From the NCBI GenBank assembly GCA_036873755.1, contig JAVTVY010047925.1:1-64000 (forward strand): 64,000 nucleotides of DNA. Reading direction: 5' to 3'. A model generated the notes under the pieces. It was not told where the DNA came from. It made no database searches and was given only the letters and a program-made list of their open reading frames with translations. Both the position numbers and the translations under genes were made by a program. The stretch is from Hanleya hanleyi (lineage: Eukaryota; Mollusca; Polyplacophora; Lepidopleurida; Hanleyidae). Positions 24,090 to 33,052 of this stretch are shown one piece after another. Position 1 is the first letter of the stretch, and every line of letters begins with the position of its first letter.

Positions 24090-24480
24090 AACTATCGGCA
24101 TTCTGCGCATGCGCAGTCTGGCCGTAGTATAGAAATAGACGTGTTGGGGTGTAGGTGGGCTCCTCATGGGTCGATGGGATCGAGTGAGGTATCCATGTGA
24201 AGCCTAGGTGAGGGAGTTACACTAGGGTGTCGTTTCCATTCTGCTATGCAGGTCACGTGGGGGGTTGACACGTCCGTATGTTCAACCTCCGGGTTTTGTT
24301 TTTCCCGGCGCGGCCCGCCCCGGCCCCCCAGCGCGAGCGGTGCGCGCGCGCGCGCGGGTTCTCCGGCCGCAGCGCGCGCGAGTTCTCCGGAACGCGGACG
24401 CATGTCAGGTCAAATGGTCACATCCAGGTCAAACGGTCCAATGAGACAATGTTGCGGCATCGCTATAGTCAGAGCTTGAG
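24090..24480. other. Polinton 1 subterminal GC-rich island
   Basis: Includes a CpG/GC-rich run (24290-24400, alternating CG) and AGGTCAAATGGTCACA / AGGTCAAACGG near 24408-24440, which resemble nuclear-receptor half-sites. No credible coding frame: the open frames seen are compositional. Confidence 0.5.
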
Positions 24481-24751
24481 CACAAAAAAGGGGATTCTAG
24501 ATGAACCTGGGAAAGATGGGCAGTTCCATTTGGACCAATCAGCGGTCGAGAAAAAAAGCCCATCAGCGGACGAGAAAAAGAACCAATCGGCGGTCGAACA
24601 ATCAGCCAATCGAATTGGGGTACTCACGGTGTGCTTTCGCTGACGTTCGCTCCTACATCCGGGTTCTTGTACACCCGGGTAATGTTTTCTACACATGGAT
24701 GGGTTAGCTTTGGCTCCATTCTAGGCCACTGATTGGCTAATACGGTGTTAA

Positions 24752-25095
24752 TCTATACGTGTTGGACGAGTCTTCACTCACCGTATACACGCACTTTAAT
24801 GAAATGCCCGCTCCAAACCTAGACCAAAAACACGTACTTGGTCTGTGGGCTGATTTCATTGGCTCTCTATTTTACTATAGTACTCTTGCATTCTAACCTT
24901 GATGGGTTACATAGAACTTATAGTAATAAACTTGATCTATACGTGTTGGACGAGTCTTCACTCACCGTATACACGCACCTCAATGAAATGCCCGCTCCAA
25001 ACCTAGACCAAAAAGACGTACTTGGTCTGTGGGCTGATTTCATTGGCTCTCTATTTTACTATAGTGCTCTTGCATTCTAACCTTGATGGGTTACA
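24752..25095. repeat. ~175-bp direct duplication in Polinton 1 non-coding arm
   Basis: The block from ATCTATACGTGTTGGACGAG to TTGATGGGTTACAT occurs twice in tandem (about 24752-24925 and 24931-25095). The same block flanks the polymerase fragment in Polinton 2 (56160-56335 and 59130-59310, opposite strand). Confidence 0.8.
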
Positions 25096-25249
25096 TTTTG
25101 GCCCCATCCTACACCACTGATTTCAGTTTGACTGAATCTCCACATTGGGCATTGATGCATTATGAATAAAACACACAAGACAGGGTTTTTTTGGTGAGAT
25201 CTCTTTTTTTTTATTCAGTGAACAACAACAACGTGAGAACAACCACGTG

Positions 25250-25415
25250 AAAACTGAAGCCCAGAACAAGGGGCTTGTACATTGAAAGAACTGAAGCCCA
25301 GAACAAGGGGCTTGCACATTGAAAGAACTGAAGCCCAGAACAGGGGCTTGTAAACTTAAGCCCAGAACAGCGGGCGTGTGTACATTGAAAGAACTTAAGC
25401 CCAGAACGGGGCTTG
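25250..25415 (-). repeat. Protease 3'-end hairpin minisatellite, Polinton 1
   Basis: Four to five ~36-bp units (AAGCCCAGAACAAGGGGCTT type) downstream of the protease on the minus strand. The unit repeats the gene's terminal codons. A polyadenylation-like AATAAA equivalent (TTTATTCAGTG) follows at 25211-25221. Confidence 0.8.
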
Positions 25416-25868
25416 TACATTGAAATGATGGGCGGCCCAGTCATATACGAGTACATCGCGGTCCTCGGCCTTGGGGTACTCGTCAAACATCTGTACGATG
25501 GTAGATAAGGGTCTTCCCCGGCATCGATGGTACAGGTAAAACAAGCAATATTGTCCGCACACGCCACTGGTCAGGCTTTGCAACGTTTGACTGTTCCAAC
25601 ACCACGTCTCTGTGCCTTGATCCATGAAGTCTGTTAAATCGGGATGGAGGGGTGGCAGGCCGTACGGGTCAAAGTATTCGCCCTGCTGTTCTGTCAAGTA
25701 CACGGCCACCCAGTGTTCACCGGGTCGATCCATCGGGTCCGTGTTGAGAACGTAAGCAGCAGGATACATGCGGTCTATTGGGAACACATCTCGGGCGAAC
25801 ACCCCTTGAAAGACCATACGTGTCTCTGGGTCATTCTCCAGCACGGTGGTTATCTGGTCTGTATCCAT
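25395..25868 (-). CDS. Adenain-like maturation protease, Polinton 1
   Basis: 157 residues from ATG 25868 (MDTDQITTVLEND), one base after the capsid stop codon. Catalytic landmarks of the adenovirus-type cysteine protease are intact: His in GEHWVAVYL, Asp in GEYFDPYGLPP, Gln and Cys in VCGQYCLFYL. Length is somewhat shorter than adenovirus adenain (~204). Its expected job is cleavage of capsid and core precursors during virion maturation. This is the only one of three protease copies in the window with an intact N-terminus. Placement directly after the capsid gene is as in Polinton 2. Confidence 0.9.
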   Translation of the reverse strand: MDTDQITTVLENDPETRMVFQGVFARDVFPIDRMYPAAYVLNTDPMDRPGEHWVAVYLTEQQGEYFDPYGLPPLHPDLTDFMDQGTETWCWNSQTLQSLTSGVCGQYCLFYLYHRCRGRPLSTIVQMFDEYPKAEDRDVLVYDWAAHHFNVQAPFWA

Positions 25869-25869
25869 G

Positions 25870-27180
25870 TTAGGTGGAGAAGTCACACAGGACGTTGCGC
25901 GCTTTGTCCACTTGAATGATGTTGTCAAACTCGGCGTAGCAGATCACATTGACGGTGGTCGCCAGGGCTCGTGCAAAGTGGATTTCCAACCGTAAGTTGC
26001 CTTGCTTGGCCAGGGCCAGCTGATGGTCGTTCTCTAAGGTGGGGGTCAGATCGAAACAGAACAACGTGTATCCGTTCGCGTAGTCCTCCCGACTGATCAT
26101 ATTCCCTTCGTCCTGGTTGATTTGACCGGTGGCTATAAACAGGCTCTGATAGGCTCGAATGAAATTCCTCCGCCCAAAGTTCGGTGTTAAGGCCGTGGCT
26201 GGCACCTGTTGTCCATCCACATGCAGGGCCACAAAATTGATGCCGAAATGTTGAAAGTCAAACGGATTCTCTGGGTAGGCTCCGCTGAAACTGGTATTTT
26301 CCACACAGGCCAGGATCAATCGCTTGGGTAGTTCCCCCAGGAACAGGTTTTCTTTGTTGGCGCCCATATTTCCAGCAGGCACAGAGAACACTTTGGTTTG
26401 TACACGTCGGATAGGGTACTGGGCTGGTTTTGTTTCCAAGGCTTTCATGTGTCCCAATTGAACGGCTGGATTCGGTTTCACTTTTCGAACATACAGGACT
26501 GCGTCTTGGATGACAATCTTATAGTCCGCTGCATGCCCCTCTACGTTAGCGGCCATCAAGGCGAAGGTCGGAGGCGCCCGTATCAGTCGGATTTTGATGG
26601 GGATCTTGTTCAAGAGGTACCGGTCTTGCATGAACATGTCTGCGTGCAGTCGACCCATCATATCCACCGAGGCACTGTTCGCAGTGAAAGCCTTCCGTTT
26701 GTTATATCCCCCATTGTCCACCGTGTCCATGTGCTCGGGCGTGTCCTTGTAGAATAAAGCGGTTGTCAGCTGAGACTTTTTAGCCTCTCGGCCATACGAC
26801 AACAGTGTCTCGATGTAGGCTCGGTACGGGTACGTGTTGGTGGAGTCACTGATGAGTTTGTCGCTGAGAAAAATATCCACCTGTTGAAACATCGAGTGCA
26901 GCCAGAGATTCGTCGGGCCCACCGTTGCAGCTTGGACGATTCTGGTGCCATCCTCACTGACCACCTTGGCTTTCACATACAAGTATGTATGGGCTAAATC
27001 CACATAGGCCGTATCCGCATTACTGATGGTGAACTCGATGGGCCCGGTTTCGTTGATGCTGGAGAGCGGGAGATGCTCCACCCATAATCCTTGTTCGACA
27101 CTGGTCTGTGTGGGCGGCACGGTCCACAAATCAAATTCACTGTTGGTGAAGGGGCAGGACTCGGCGTGGATTAAGGACAT
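25870..27180 (-). CDS. Major capsid protein, Polinton 1
   Basis: 436 residues, ATG 27180 (MSLIHAESCPFTNSEFDLWT). Most positions match the Polinton 2 product by eye, and the gene lies between core protein and protease as in other Polintons. I call it the double-jelly-roll hexon-type capsid from this context and the recognisable Polinton capsid phrases (HTYLYVKAKV near the N-terminus, ALHVDGQQVPA and GYTLFCFDLTPTLE in the C-terminal third); the fold itself cannot be seen from sequence. Full-length and free of stops, in contrast to the replication genes. Expected to form the hexameric capsomers of an icosahedral particle. Confidence 0.85.
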   Translation of the reverse strand: MSLIHAESCPFTNSEFDLWTVPPTQTSVEQGLWVEHLPLSSINETGPIEFTISNADTAYVDLAHTYLYVKAKVVSEDGTRIVQAATVGPTNLWLHSMFQQVDIFLSDKLISDSTNTYPYRAYIETLLSYGREAKKSQLTTALFYKDTPEHMDTVDNGGYNKRKAFTANSASVDMMGRLHADMFMQDRYLLNKIPIKIRLIRAPPTFALMAANVEGHAADYKIVIQDAVLYVRKVKPNPAVQLGHMKALETKPAQYPIRRVQTKVFSVPAGNMGANKENLFLGELPKRLILACVENTSFSGAYPENPFDFQHFGINFVALHVDGQQVPATALTPNFGRRNFIRAYQSLFIATGQINQDEGNMISREDYANGYTLFCFDLTPTLENDHQLALAKQGNLRLEIHFARALATTVNVICYAEFDNIIQVDKARNVLCDFST

Positions 27181-27271
27181 GTTTTAAGAAAAGATATCCT
27201 TTGTCTTCTTCGATGTGCGTCGTCGCTGGGTCGGTCGTCGACTGGTGCGTGGTCTCGGTGGGGCAGCTCTT

Positions 27272-27541
27272 TTATTCCCGCCGTTTCAAGGCTTCTTTGG
27301 GTGCCGTACCCCCCAAGACATCACCGGCCACTTGCAGTCCACTGCGTACCGCTTGTTTACCCATTGCTTTCACCCCACGCGTCACCAAGGGCAGGAACGT
27401 TTTGACGATGCTGCCGAGTATGTTCCCCACTCCATGTCCTCGTTGCATGCGTGCACCGCTAGAGACCGGAAAGCCACCCCCGGCCTGTTGGGCATAATAG
27501 TCCATATAGCTGCGTGCATTGCACTCGTAAGGTACTTTCAT
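27272..27541 (-). CDS. Basic core protein (pX-like), C-terminally truncated
   Basis: 89 residues from ATG 27541, overlapping the penton stop by one base (TAATG). Contains the glycine-rich motif RGHGVGNILGSIVKTFLPLV and VTRGVKAMGKQAVRSGLQVAGD, resembling adenovirus mu/pX-type and Polinton small virion proteins. Compared with the Polinton 2 copy a ~53-base deletion removes the Ala/Lys-rich segment and shifts frame to an early stop, so the Arg-rich DNA-binding tail is lost. The bases for that tail are still present downstream out of frame. Confidence 0.7.
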   Translation of the reverse strand: MKVPYECNARSYMDYYAQQAGGGFPVSSGARMQRGHGVGNILGSIVKTFLPLVTRGVKAMGKQAVRSGLQVAGDVLGGTAPKEALKRRE

Positions 27542-28329
27542 TATGCAAAGTGGGGAGCACGTGCTTGTCGAAAATGAAGTGTCAGCACCACTTTTCCTCG
27601 TTCGAATGCCACCGGTCGTCCCGTGTCATCTCTTATATCCACCGTGATCGTGTTGATGTCAGTTTGTCGTACGGGCAAGTAGAGCATGTGGGTGAAACTG
27701 TGGGTGACTTGACCTCCATACGTCTTTTTAATGGGGACCACCCGTAACAGAGGTGTGTTGATATCGCCCACGATGTGGTTGTCCACCACGTCCGAGTAGA
27801 CGTAGAGTCCGTACATACCCGACTTCATATCCATCGGCATCTCGCCATGGTGTTCGGTGGGACCAGCGAACGTCTTTAGATCGAAACCCAGCATTTGCTG
27901 TAGGATAGGACTCAGTACGACACTCGCCTTGCCGGTGACGATAAGCTCTGCCTTGTCGTTGTGTGCGTTGTAATCGAAGTCCACGTGATTCTTGAAGGGA
28001 TAGGCTTTGATGGGTTTTGAAGTATTCGTCACCTCCCGTAGAGCCTTATAATGCAACAGTCTTGACAGCCCACCCATGAACTCTTTGGGGGTATCGTATT
28101 GGCCTTCGGGCAGGGTGAGTCGGGTGTTTTTGCCTTCGTAGGTCACCTCGTACCACACTTCATTGGCTCGCACGTTGTACCATGAGTAAGGGTATTGGAT
28201 ATCCACCAGTCCACATTCCCACCGGCCAGGTAAATGCAACGGTTGTGGTAATTGAGTCACATACTTGGCCACGGTGTTGTCAGGAAACACATCCAGCGAA
28301 CTGTTACTGGGTAGGGTGAGGTAAAACAT
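27541..28329 (-). CDS. Minor capsid (penton) protein, Polinton 1
   Basis: 262 residues, ATG 28329 (MFYLTLPSNSSLDVFPDNTVA). The opening MFYLTLPSNSS, followed by WECGLVDIQYPYSWYNV and the ending DDTGRPVAFERGKVVLTLHF, is the recurrent Polinton minor capsid/penton signature. The Polinton 2 protein is the same length and very similar. Expected to form the pentameric vertices (single jelly roll). A TATTAAAA box lies ~45 bp upstream (28360 region, minus strand). Confidence 0.85.
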   Translation of the reverse strand: MFYLTLPSNSSLDVFPDNTVAKYVTQLPQPLHLPGRWECGLVDIQYPYSWYNVRANEVWYEVTYEGKNTRLTLPEGQYDTPKEFMGGLSRLLHYKALREVTNTSKPIKAYPFKNHVDFDYNAHNDKAELIVTGKASVVLSPILQQMLGFDLKTFAGPTEHHGEMPMDMKSGMYGLYVYSDVVDNHIVGDINTPLLRVVPIKKTYGGQVTHSFTHMLYLPVRQTDINTITVDIRDDTGRPVAFERGKVVLTLHFRQARAPHFA

Positions 28330-28430
28330 GGCGACTGAGCTGTCCTGCTGCTGCTGTTGGTTTTAATAGGTGTTCCAGGCCTTGGGCGGTTGTGTCCGGC
28401 GTCGTGTTCGTCGCGTTGACTTGCTACGTG

Positions 28431-29219
28431 TCACGGCTCTGGAGATGTGGGGTGTCCTGATCGAGGGTGGTTTTTAAAGGTCTGAAAAGAAGGTGCCCGT
28501 TGTGGTGGTGGTGGAGTTTTGGGGGGTGACTCCGGTTCCCAGTCGGCTTCCCAATAAGGTAGTGGGCCACTCGGCGATTGCTGGGTTCGCTGCATAAAGG
28601 CCCAGCGCTGGGGGTTCCCCACCAATTCCTGTGGTACATGCATGTCTTTCAAGCCTTGAGCGAAGACCTCCCATCCTCGAGGATCCGTGTGCGATCTGCG
28701 TTGACGCATCAGATCATTCACTAAATCCGTCATGTGGGTCCCCGGGACCACCTGATTCTGTACCAGGAGTTCGCCTTTATCATTCCAAGTCATGTTAGGA
28801 TTCTGTTTCATCCGTTGTAATACCAGGCCAGCTTGTTTCTTGAACGAGGCAGGTACACTCTTCAGCACTTCGTCTTCCACCCACTGTGGGGCTGTGGGGG
28901 CTACCCCTGGTAATGGCGGCTGTTGGAACGGTGCTGAGGTCGGCGGTCTGTCACGTGGTGGTGGTGGTGGTGGTGGTGGTGGTGCTGTTGCTGGGGTAGA
29001 GAGGGTTTTGTATTGGTCCATGAACGTCATGTACCGTTGAAGCGTCTCATTGTACCGTTGTACTTTCTCACTGTCGCTTAACCCCGGTCTCTGTAAGATC
29101 TGTTGCATCTCTCCATCGAGGCTGTTTATGGTCTTCACCGTAGGTGGGACAGGGTAGGGTGATTGGAGGTTTTGCAGGAACCGTGGTTCGACGAGGACCA
29201 TTTTTTTCGTGTGGTTCAT
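28431..29219 (-). CDS. Conserved Polinton virion-type ORF (proline-rich), Polinton 1
   Basis: 262 residues, MNHTKKMVLVEPRFLQNL. N-terminal part has KxxVLVEPR and a helical EMQQILQRPGLSDSEKVQRY; then a proline run (about residues 83-97); then NMTWNDKGELLVQNQVVPGT..TDLVNDLMRQ. Proteins of this layout accompany Polinton capsid genes widely, but I know of no assigned function; a structural or scaffolding role is inference. Its start overlaps the stop of the upstream gene by four bases (ATGA). The C-terminus differs from Polinton 2 after a frame change, leaving ~100 bp of formerly coding Arg-rich sequence at 28330-28430. Confidence 0.7.
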   Translation of the reverse strand: MNHTKKMVLVEPRFLQNLQSPYPVPPTVKTINSLDGEMQQILQRPGLSDSEKVQRYNETLQRYMTFMDQYKTLSTPATAPPPPPPPPPRDRPPTSAPFQQPPLPGVAPTAPQWVEDEVLKSVPASFKKQAGLVLQRMKQNPNMTWNDKGELLVQNQVVPGTHMTDLVNDLMRQRRSHTDPRGWEVFAQGLKDMHVPQELVGNPQRWAFMQRTQQSPSGPLPYWEADWEPESPPKTPPPPQRAPSFQTFKNHPRSGHPTSPEP

Positions 29220-29557
29220 TGTCGGCCGAAGAGTCCACCCAATACTGGACCCAACACGGAAGCGGCCAACGGTGCTAAGATGGCCCCGAGAAAGCCGCCT
29301 TTCTGTAACACCTTTTTCTTTTGTGTTTGAGGGACCCGCTTGTGGACTAGGGTTCGGAGACCTGTCTTATGCTTGGCCAACTTGGTCTTCTGAGCCGGAG
29401 TCAGTGGTACGTTGCCTTTTAACAGGTTGTACCCGATCTCGCACAGACAGCGTACAAGGTCAGGGTCCGCACCGCGTACAATGGTTCGGACTAACTCGGG
29501 TGGGGCCGTCTTCAATACACGGAGCGTGGGAGCGTGCTTCCGTACTCGCGCAGACAT
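29216..29557 (-). CDS. Conserved small Polinton ORF, Polinton 1
   Basis: 113 residues from ATG 29557 (MSARVRKHAPTLRVLK). Central CEIGYNLLKGNVPLTPAQKTKLAKHK and a hydrophobic glycine-rich C-terminus (GGFLGAILAPLAASVLGPVL) that could insert in or disrupt a membrane; an adenovirus pVI-like role is possible but unproven. Same size in Polinton 2. A GATAAAAAG TATA-like box lies ~40 bp upstream. Confidence 0.7.
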   Translation of the reverse strand: MSARVRKHAPTLRVLKTAPPELVRTIVRGADPDLVRCLCEIGYNLLKGNVPLTPAQKTKLAKHKTGLRTLVHKRVPQTQKKKVLQKGGFLGAILAPLAASVLGPVLGGLFGRQ

Positions 29558-29708
29558 CCTGTACAACTAATGCTAGAACCCACAACGCTGCTCTTTTTAT
29601 CTACCTCAGAGACAAAGTCAACCCTGCTGTGGTATTCATTCTTTTTATTATTCCCCATCATCAAACACACAGACCCCAGCTGGGGGAGCCACTGTGGGTG
29701 TGTTTACA

Positions 29709-30316
29709 TTATTTTTGCATGTACACGTGGTGGGCCTCTCCGGGAAAGATGGCGGTCCGTAGTCGAAGGTGGTCGGGGGTGGCTTGCTTGAGGTCGAAGA
29801 GCATATAACCGTGCTGAGGGGTTGTGGCATCTTTAAAGGCTTCCAACGCAAACGGTGTGCGGCTGGGATACATCTGTCTCGCCAGGTGCAGCAGTTGAGT
29901 GGTATCTCTCGGGTTTTTGAAGACCACCAGGTAGTGGGCATTTAAGCTGATGTTCCTATGTTCTTTGTTTTACTGAACAGATTCTGCACAATGTAGATGA
30001 TGCTGAGCCGTCGATGATGGCTGCCTTTGGTAAAGAGTTGGGTCACCCGCGCATCCGTCTCCGCCATGAGATCATCCAGAACCACCAAGGTGTCGGGTTC
30101 CAAATCGGCCAGGTTGGGTAGGCCTTCCACGAACGTGATGTGGGGCATTGCTGCATACGCTTCCTGCCATTCTCCGTAACACCACACGACTCGAGCAATG
30201 GGTGGGGTGATCATGCTGTCGGCGTGTTGAAGGAGCTTCCTGACGAAGTGCGTTTTGCCGGAACCCGTCGGTCCTGCGATGACGCAAGTGAAGGGATGCT
30301 GCCAACGGGGGTCCAT
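29709..30316 (-). pseudogene. Packaging ATPase (FtsK/HerA-type), frame-shifted, Polinton 1
   Basis: Starts at 30316 (MDPRWQHPFTCVIAGPTGSGK): Walker A GPTGSGKT near residue 14, Walker B LVVLDDLM near 80. An A-run near 29968 is one base shorter than in Polinton 2, shifting frame after NLFSK and ending in NIGTSA. The rest (from ~29927 down to 29709) continues in another frame. Genome-packaging ATPases of this family pump DNA into the capsid; this copy would lose its C-terminal third. Confidence 0.85.
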
Positions 30317-30790
30317 GGTTCGAGGTGTATCCGTTGTCGTGGTAACCCGCTCTTGTAAATTTCGTACGAGTGAACTGGAGTGGTGGTGGGTACAACGTCG
30401 GTCGTCGTCTGTTCACTGCGAGGGATGATGATGGTGGTGGTGGGTACAACGTGGGTCGTCGTTGTCGGTTCACTGAGGGATGAAATCCGGTGGGTCTTGA
30501 GACGTAGTGGGCGTACTTGGTATAGGTGTAGAGCTTGGTGTGGAGCTCGTTGTGGCTTGTACACGGGGTGTGGCGGTGACTGGGCTCGATACGACTGGTG
30601 CTCTCTGTAGACCGGTTTCACTGGTGGCTGGTGTTCTCAGTTGGTTAAGTAACGTGCTGACATAGGCTACGTCGTAAAACACACCTCCGTACAACACACT
30701 CGGCAGGGTTAGCAATAGCACCTCAAAGCCCACTTGTGCTTTGCGCGTTTTGGGAGACGCTGTGTTCAGAGGCAGCTGCTGTTTGTCCAT
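30211..30790 (-). pseudogene. Thr-rich membrane protein, frame-shifted, Polinton 1
   Basis: Starts at 30790 (MDKQQLPLNTASPKTRKAQV). One transmembrane helix (GFEVLLLTLPSVLYGGVFYD) is followed by a Ser/Thr/Pro-rich segment like a mucin stalk. A two-base deletion near 30479 stops the frame after DFIPQ, and the remainder (THVVPTT..) continues in the next frame to 30211. The distal part overlaps the ATPase 5' end. Function unknown; a virion-surface or envelope role is a guess. Confidence 0.65.
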
Positions 30791-30837
30791 AGCACTGTGG
30801 TCGGACGTGGAATGAAGGAGGACGGCAGTGGTGTCTC

Positions 30838-30845
30838 GCTTTATA
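30838..30845 (-). promoter_or_regulatory. TATA box (TATAAAGC) overlapping integrase stop
   Basis: On the minus strand TATAAAGC overlaps the integrase stop codon and lies 48 bp before ATG 30790. The arrangement is the same in Polinton 2. Confidence 0.6.
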
Positions 30846-31909
30846 GTCGTTTCACCTGGTTGGCAGCGACCCAGGAATTGAAGGAACTGGGCCAGCCTTG
30901 CCATTTCACGAAATGAAACAGTTTGCCACGTCGACGTTCCGTTTTCAAAATCTGCTCCACCGTGTAGTAGTCTTGCTGTGTTTTTACAACAGGCTGTAAT
31001 TCCGTCTCGTAAAACGTCCCCAGCAACGTTTCCCCTTGGAGATCTTCCAGTTCATAGACTCGCCGCTGTCGGGGTAGGCGCCGTTTAATCAGGAAGTGCT
31101 CATCGCTCCAGTTGGGCAAGTAACTTTTCTCGAACTTGCCCTTGACTTTACTGATCCGTACAGGGTTCCCGACCTTGTACACCGCCTTCGTCGTTCGCTG
31201 CGATGGCCTGGGGTACAAGACACACCGGACTTGGGTTTCATTGCGTTGGGTCACGGTAATGGGGACTCTCTCTATACTCCGATGATAGGCTCGATTGTAA
31301 CCCCTCACCAGTTTCGGGAGAACATCGATGTACCGCCTTGTATTCTTATAGGTGAAATATTTATACATGCGGCCTTTAAATGTCCTGTTGAACCTTTCCA
31401 CCACGGAAGCCTTGGTCTCGTACGTAGAAGAAAAACACCTTCTGTTTCTTGAGAAAAGCTTGGAACGGTCTGTTGAGGAATTCCGTGCCTTCGTCGGTTT
31501 GCAAATACAAAGGTTTGCGCCCGGTCTTGAAGATGTCTTTGAACGCCGCTATGAGATTTGCCCCCGTTTTCGTCCGGATGGGTACCACCCACGCATACTT
31601 GGATAGGATATCGATGCACGTCAAGATATACCGATTCTCATCGTTGTGTTTGGCAAAGGCGCTCATATCGACCAAATCCGCTTGCCACTGGGCATCTATT
31701 CCTCCCACGATGACCCGGTTCCGTAGAAAATGGCGACGGACAGATCGATGTAAGGTATAGGTGTCTTGTCTTCTTAACCAATCTCGGACTTGGGCACGTT
31801 GTATCCCCTGGGGTTTGGCCGCTCGATAGAGAGCCGACAATGCACTATAGGCCGCCGGACTGTCGGGACTGTAGTATAAGTTATCCAACACCTTCTCCCA
31901 GCGCTTCAT
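30841..31909 (-). pseudogene. Retroviral-type integrase with chromodomain, frame-shifted, Polinton 1
   Basis: From ATG 31909 (MKRWEKVLDNLYYSPDSPAA). The rve-type catalytic core shows Asp in AQWQADLVDMS, Asp in YLQTDEGTEFLN and Glu in VVERFNRTFKGR. The C-terminus is a chromodomain (YYTVEQILKTE....FVKWQGW...NSWV), as is usual for Polintons. The frame breaks at about 31400, between the second Asp and the Glu, by a short deletion relative to Polinton 2. The enzyme would splice the element's ends into host DNA, giving the 6-bp duplication; this copy cannot make a single-frame protein. N-terminal part ends in KVQQDI. Confidence 0.9.
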
Positions 31910-31937
31910 GGTGACAAAATGATGATGCACCCTGGCT

Positions 31938-32408
31938 CTATCGTTTATTTATAACGGGTATATCTTGGGCCGGAGTTTCTTTCTGATTTTCTTCATTGGC
32001 TTTCACAGTGTCCATGGTAAATGACCAGTCCAACTCGTCTGATGACCGCTTGATAAGCACTTCATCCACATCTACCACGGCATCTTCCAATGCAGACCAT
32101 AGATCAGGGTGAAGGGTAAAATGCACTGTACCCCCATCTAGCCGAGCCAATTGAGCAAAGAAAGGGCCGCGTCGGATGTACACATCGTGACACAAGTGGA
32201 TGAGGCCGCCGTCCAGTTCACCAGACAACACCCGTTTGAATTTGGTCCAGCCCTCTCGGGACAGACGAATGTGAGCCGGGCACGGTTGTGTAGGGTCCGC
32301 ATCACAGATGTCTCCCACCTCCTCCATGATATCGACCGTATCCGCATACACGTGCAGGAAAACCTCGGGGATCAAGCTGAGATACGCCAGTATCATATGC
32401 TCCGCCAT
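31938..32408 (-). CDS. Small paralogous ORF (possible PC4-like), Polinton 1
   Basis: 156 residues, MAEHMILAYLSLIPEVFLHVYAD. Shares with its paralogue downstream the core LSREGWTKFKRVLSGELDG..IHL...VYIRRGPFFA and FTLHPDLWSALEDAVVDVDE. The 'xLSxEGWxxxK' and 'LxPDLWxALExVVPxVDE' phrases loosely recall the end of PC4/p15 single-stranded-DNA-binding domains, possibly as two half repeats; this is inference only. Preceded by TATAAATA at 32448-32455. It sits next to the integrase, where Polinton 2 has no such gene. Confidence 0.6.
   Translation of the reverse strand: MAEHMILAYLSLIPEVFLHVYADTVDIMEEVGDICDADPTQPCPAHIRLSREGWTKFKRVLSGELDGGLIHLCHDVYIRRGPFFAQLARLDGGTVHFTLHPDLWSALEDAVVDVDEVLIKRSSDELDWSFTMDTVKANEENQKETPAQDIPVINKR
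31946..31953 (-). promoter_or_regulatory. TATA box (TATAAATA) for integrase, Polinton 1
   Basis: Minus-strand TATAAATA 37-44 bp before ATG 31909. Confidence 0.55.
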
Positions 32409-32447
32409 GGTCAGTACGTGAATGGTACCAGAGTTGACTATTTCTCG

Positions 32448-32455
32448 TATTTATA
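32448..32455 (-). promoter_or_regulatory. TATA box (TATAAATA) for the ORF at 32408
   Basis: Minus-strand TATAAATA ~40 bp before the start codon. Confidence 0.55.
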
Positions 32456-32480
32456 GGGAGAACCCCGTGAGATCAAAGGA

Positions 32481-32985
32481 TCAGGTGGTCATATCACTGG
32501 GCTGACTGAGTCTAGCCGGGTAATCAATGGCATCGTCGTCGGGTTCATGGCTAGACAGTTGTTCATGGGGTTCTGCCGCCGATTCTCTCAGAGCACGAGC
32601 CCACTCCAACTCGGCTGATGATCGCTCGTCCGGTGTAAACAGCTGGTCCACAATAGGCACCACTTTCTCCAAGGCTGGCCACAGATCGGGGACTAGGGTG
32701 AAGCCTCGCGTAGGGTCTTGGTAGCGGCCCAGACGTGGGAAGAAGGTTGCACGGTATACGTAGATGGCATTGTCTATGTGGATGAGGTTTCCGTCGAGCT
32801 CGCCGCTCAACACCCGTTTAAATTTGGTCCAGCCGTCACGAGGTAGCGTCACCGTATTCGATACGGTCTCAGCGGGCGACCAGCAAATATCTCCACGGTC
32901 TTCCACCAGGGTTGACTTTATCTTCATAGACGTGTAACCCCACCTGGGGTGTAAGGGGCAGCATGGCTTGTAGGACGGGTGACAT
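32481..32985 (-). pseudogene. Small paralogous ORF 2, frame-shifted, Polinton 1
   Basis: Counterpart of the Polinton 2 ORF at 48342. The start (MSPVLQAMLPLTPQVGLHVY, ATG 32985) is in one frame, but an extra A near 32918 shifts it. The conserved body (LPRDGWTKFKRVLSGELDG..., FTLVPDLWPALEKVVPIVDQ, acidic tail) reads in a second frame down to 32481. Same family as the ORF at 31938. Confidence 0.65.
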
Positions 32986-33035
32986 GCTTGGTCCAATCAC
33001 GATCGTTGAATGACACACACTCTGTCTCACCCTCG

Positions 33036-33043
33036 TATTTATA
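33036..33043 (-). promoter_or_regulatory. TATA box (TATAAATA) for the ORF at 32985
   Basis: Minus-strand TATAAATA about 51 bp before ATG 32985; conserved at 48283 in Polinton 2. Confidence 0.55.
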
Positions 33044-33052
33044 GTCCCACTG

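Noticed and set aside
24246..24643. GC-rich open frames near the Polinton 1 end
   Set aside because: Composition-driven frames in a CG-rich island with no conserved product in the other copies.
29209..29808. Plus-strand 199-codon frame across Polinton 1 genes
   Set aside because: Antisense shadow of conserved minus-strand genes; no homologous product in Polinton 2.
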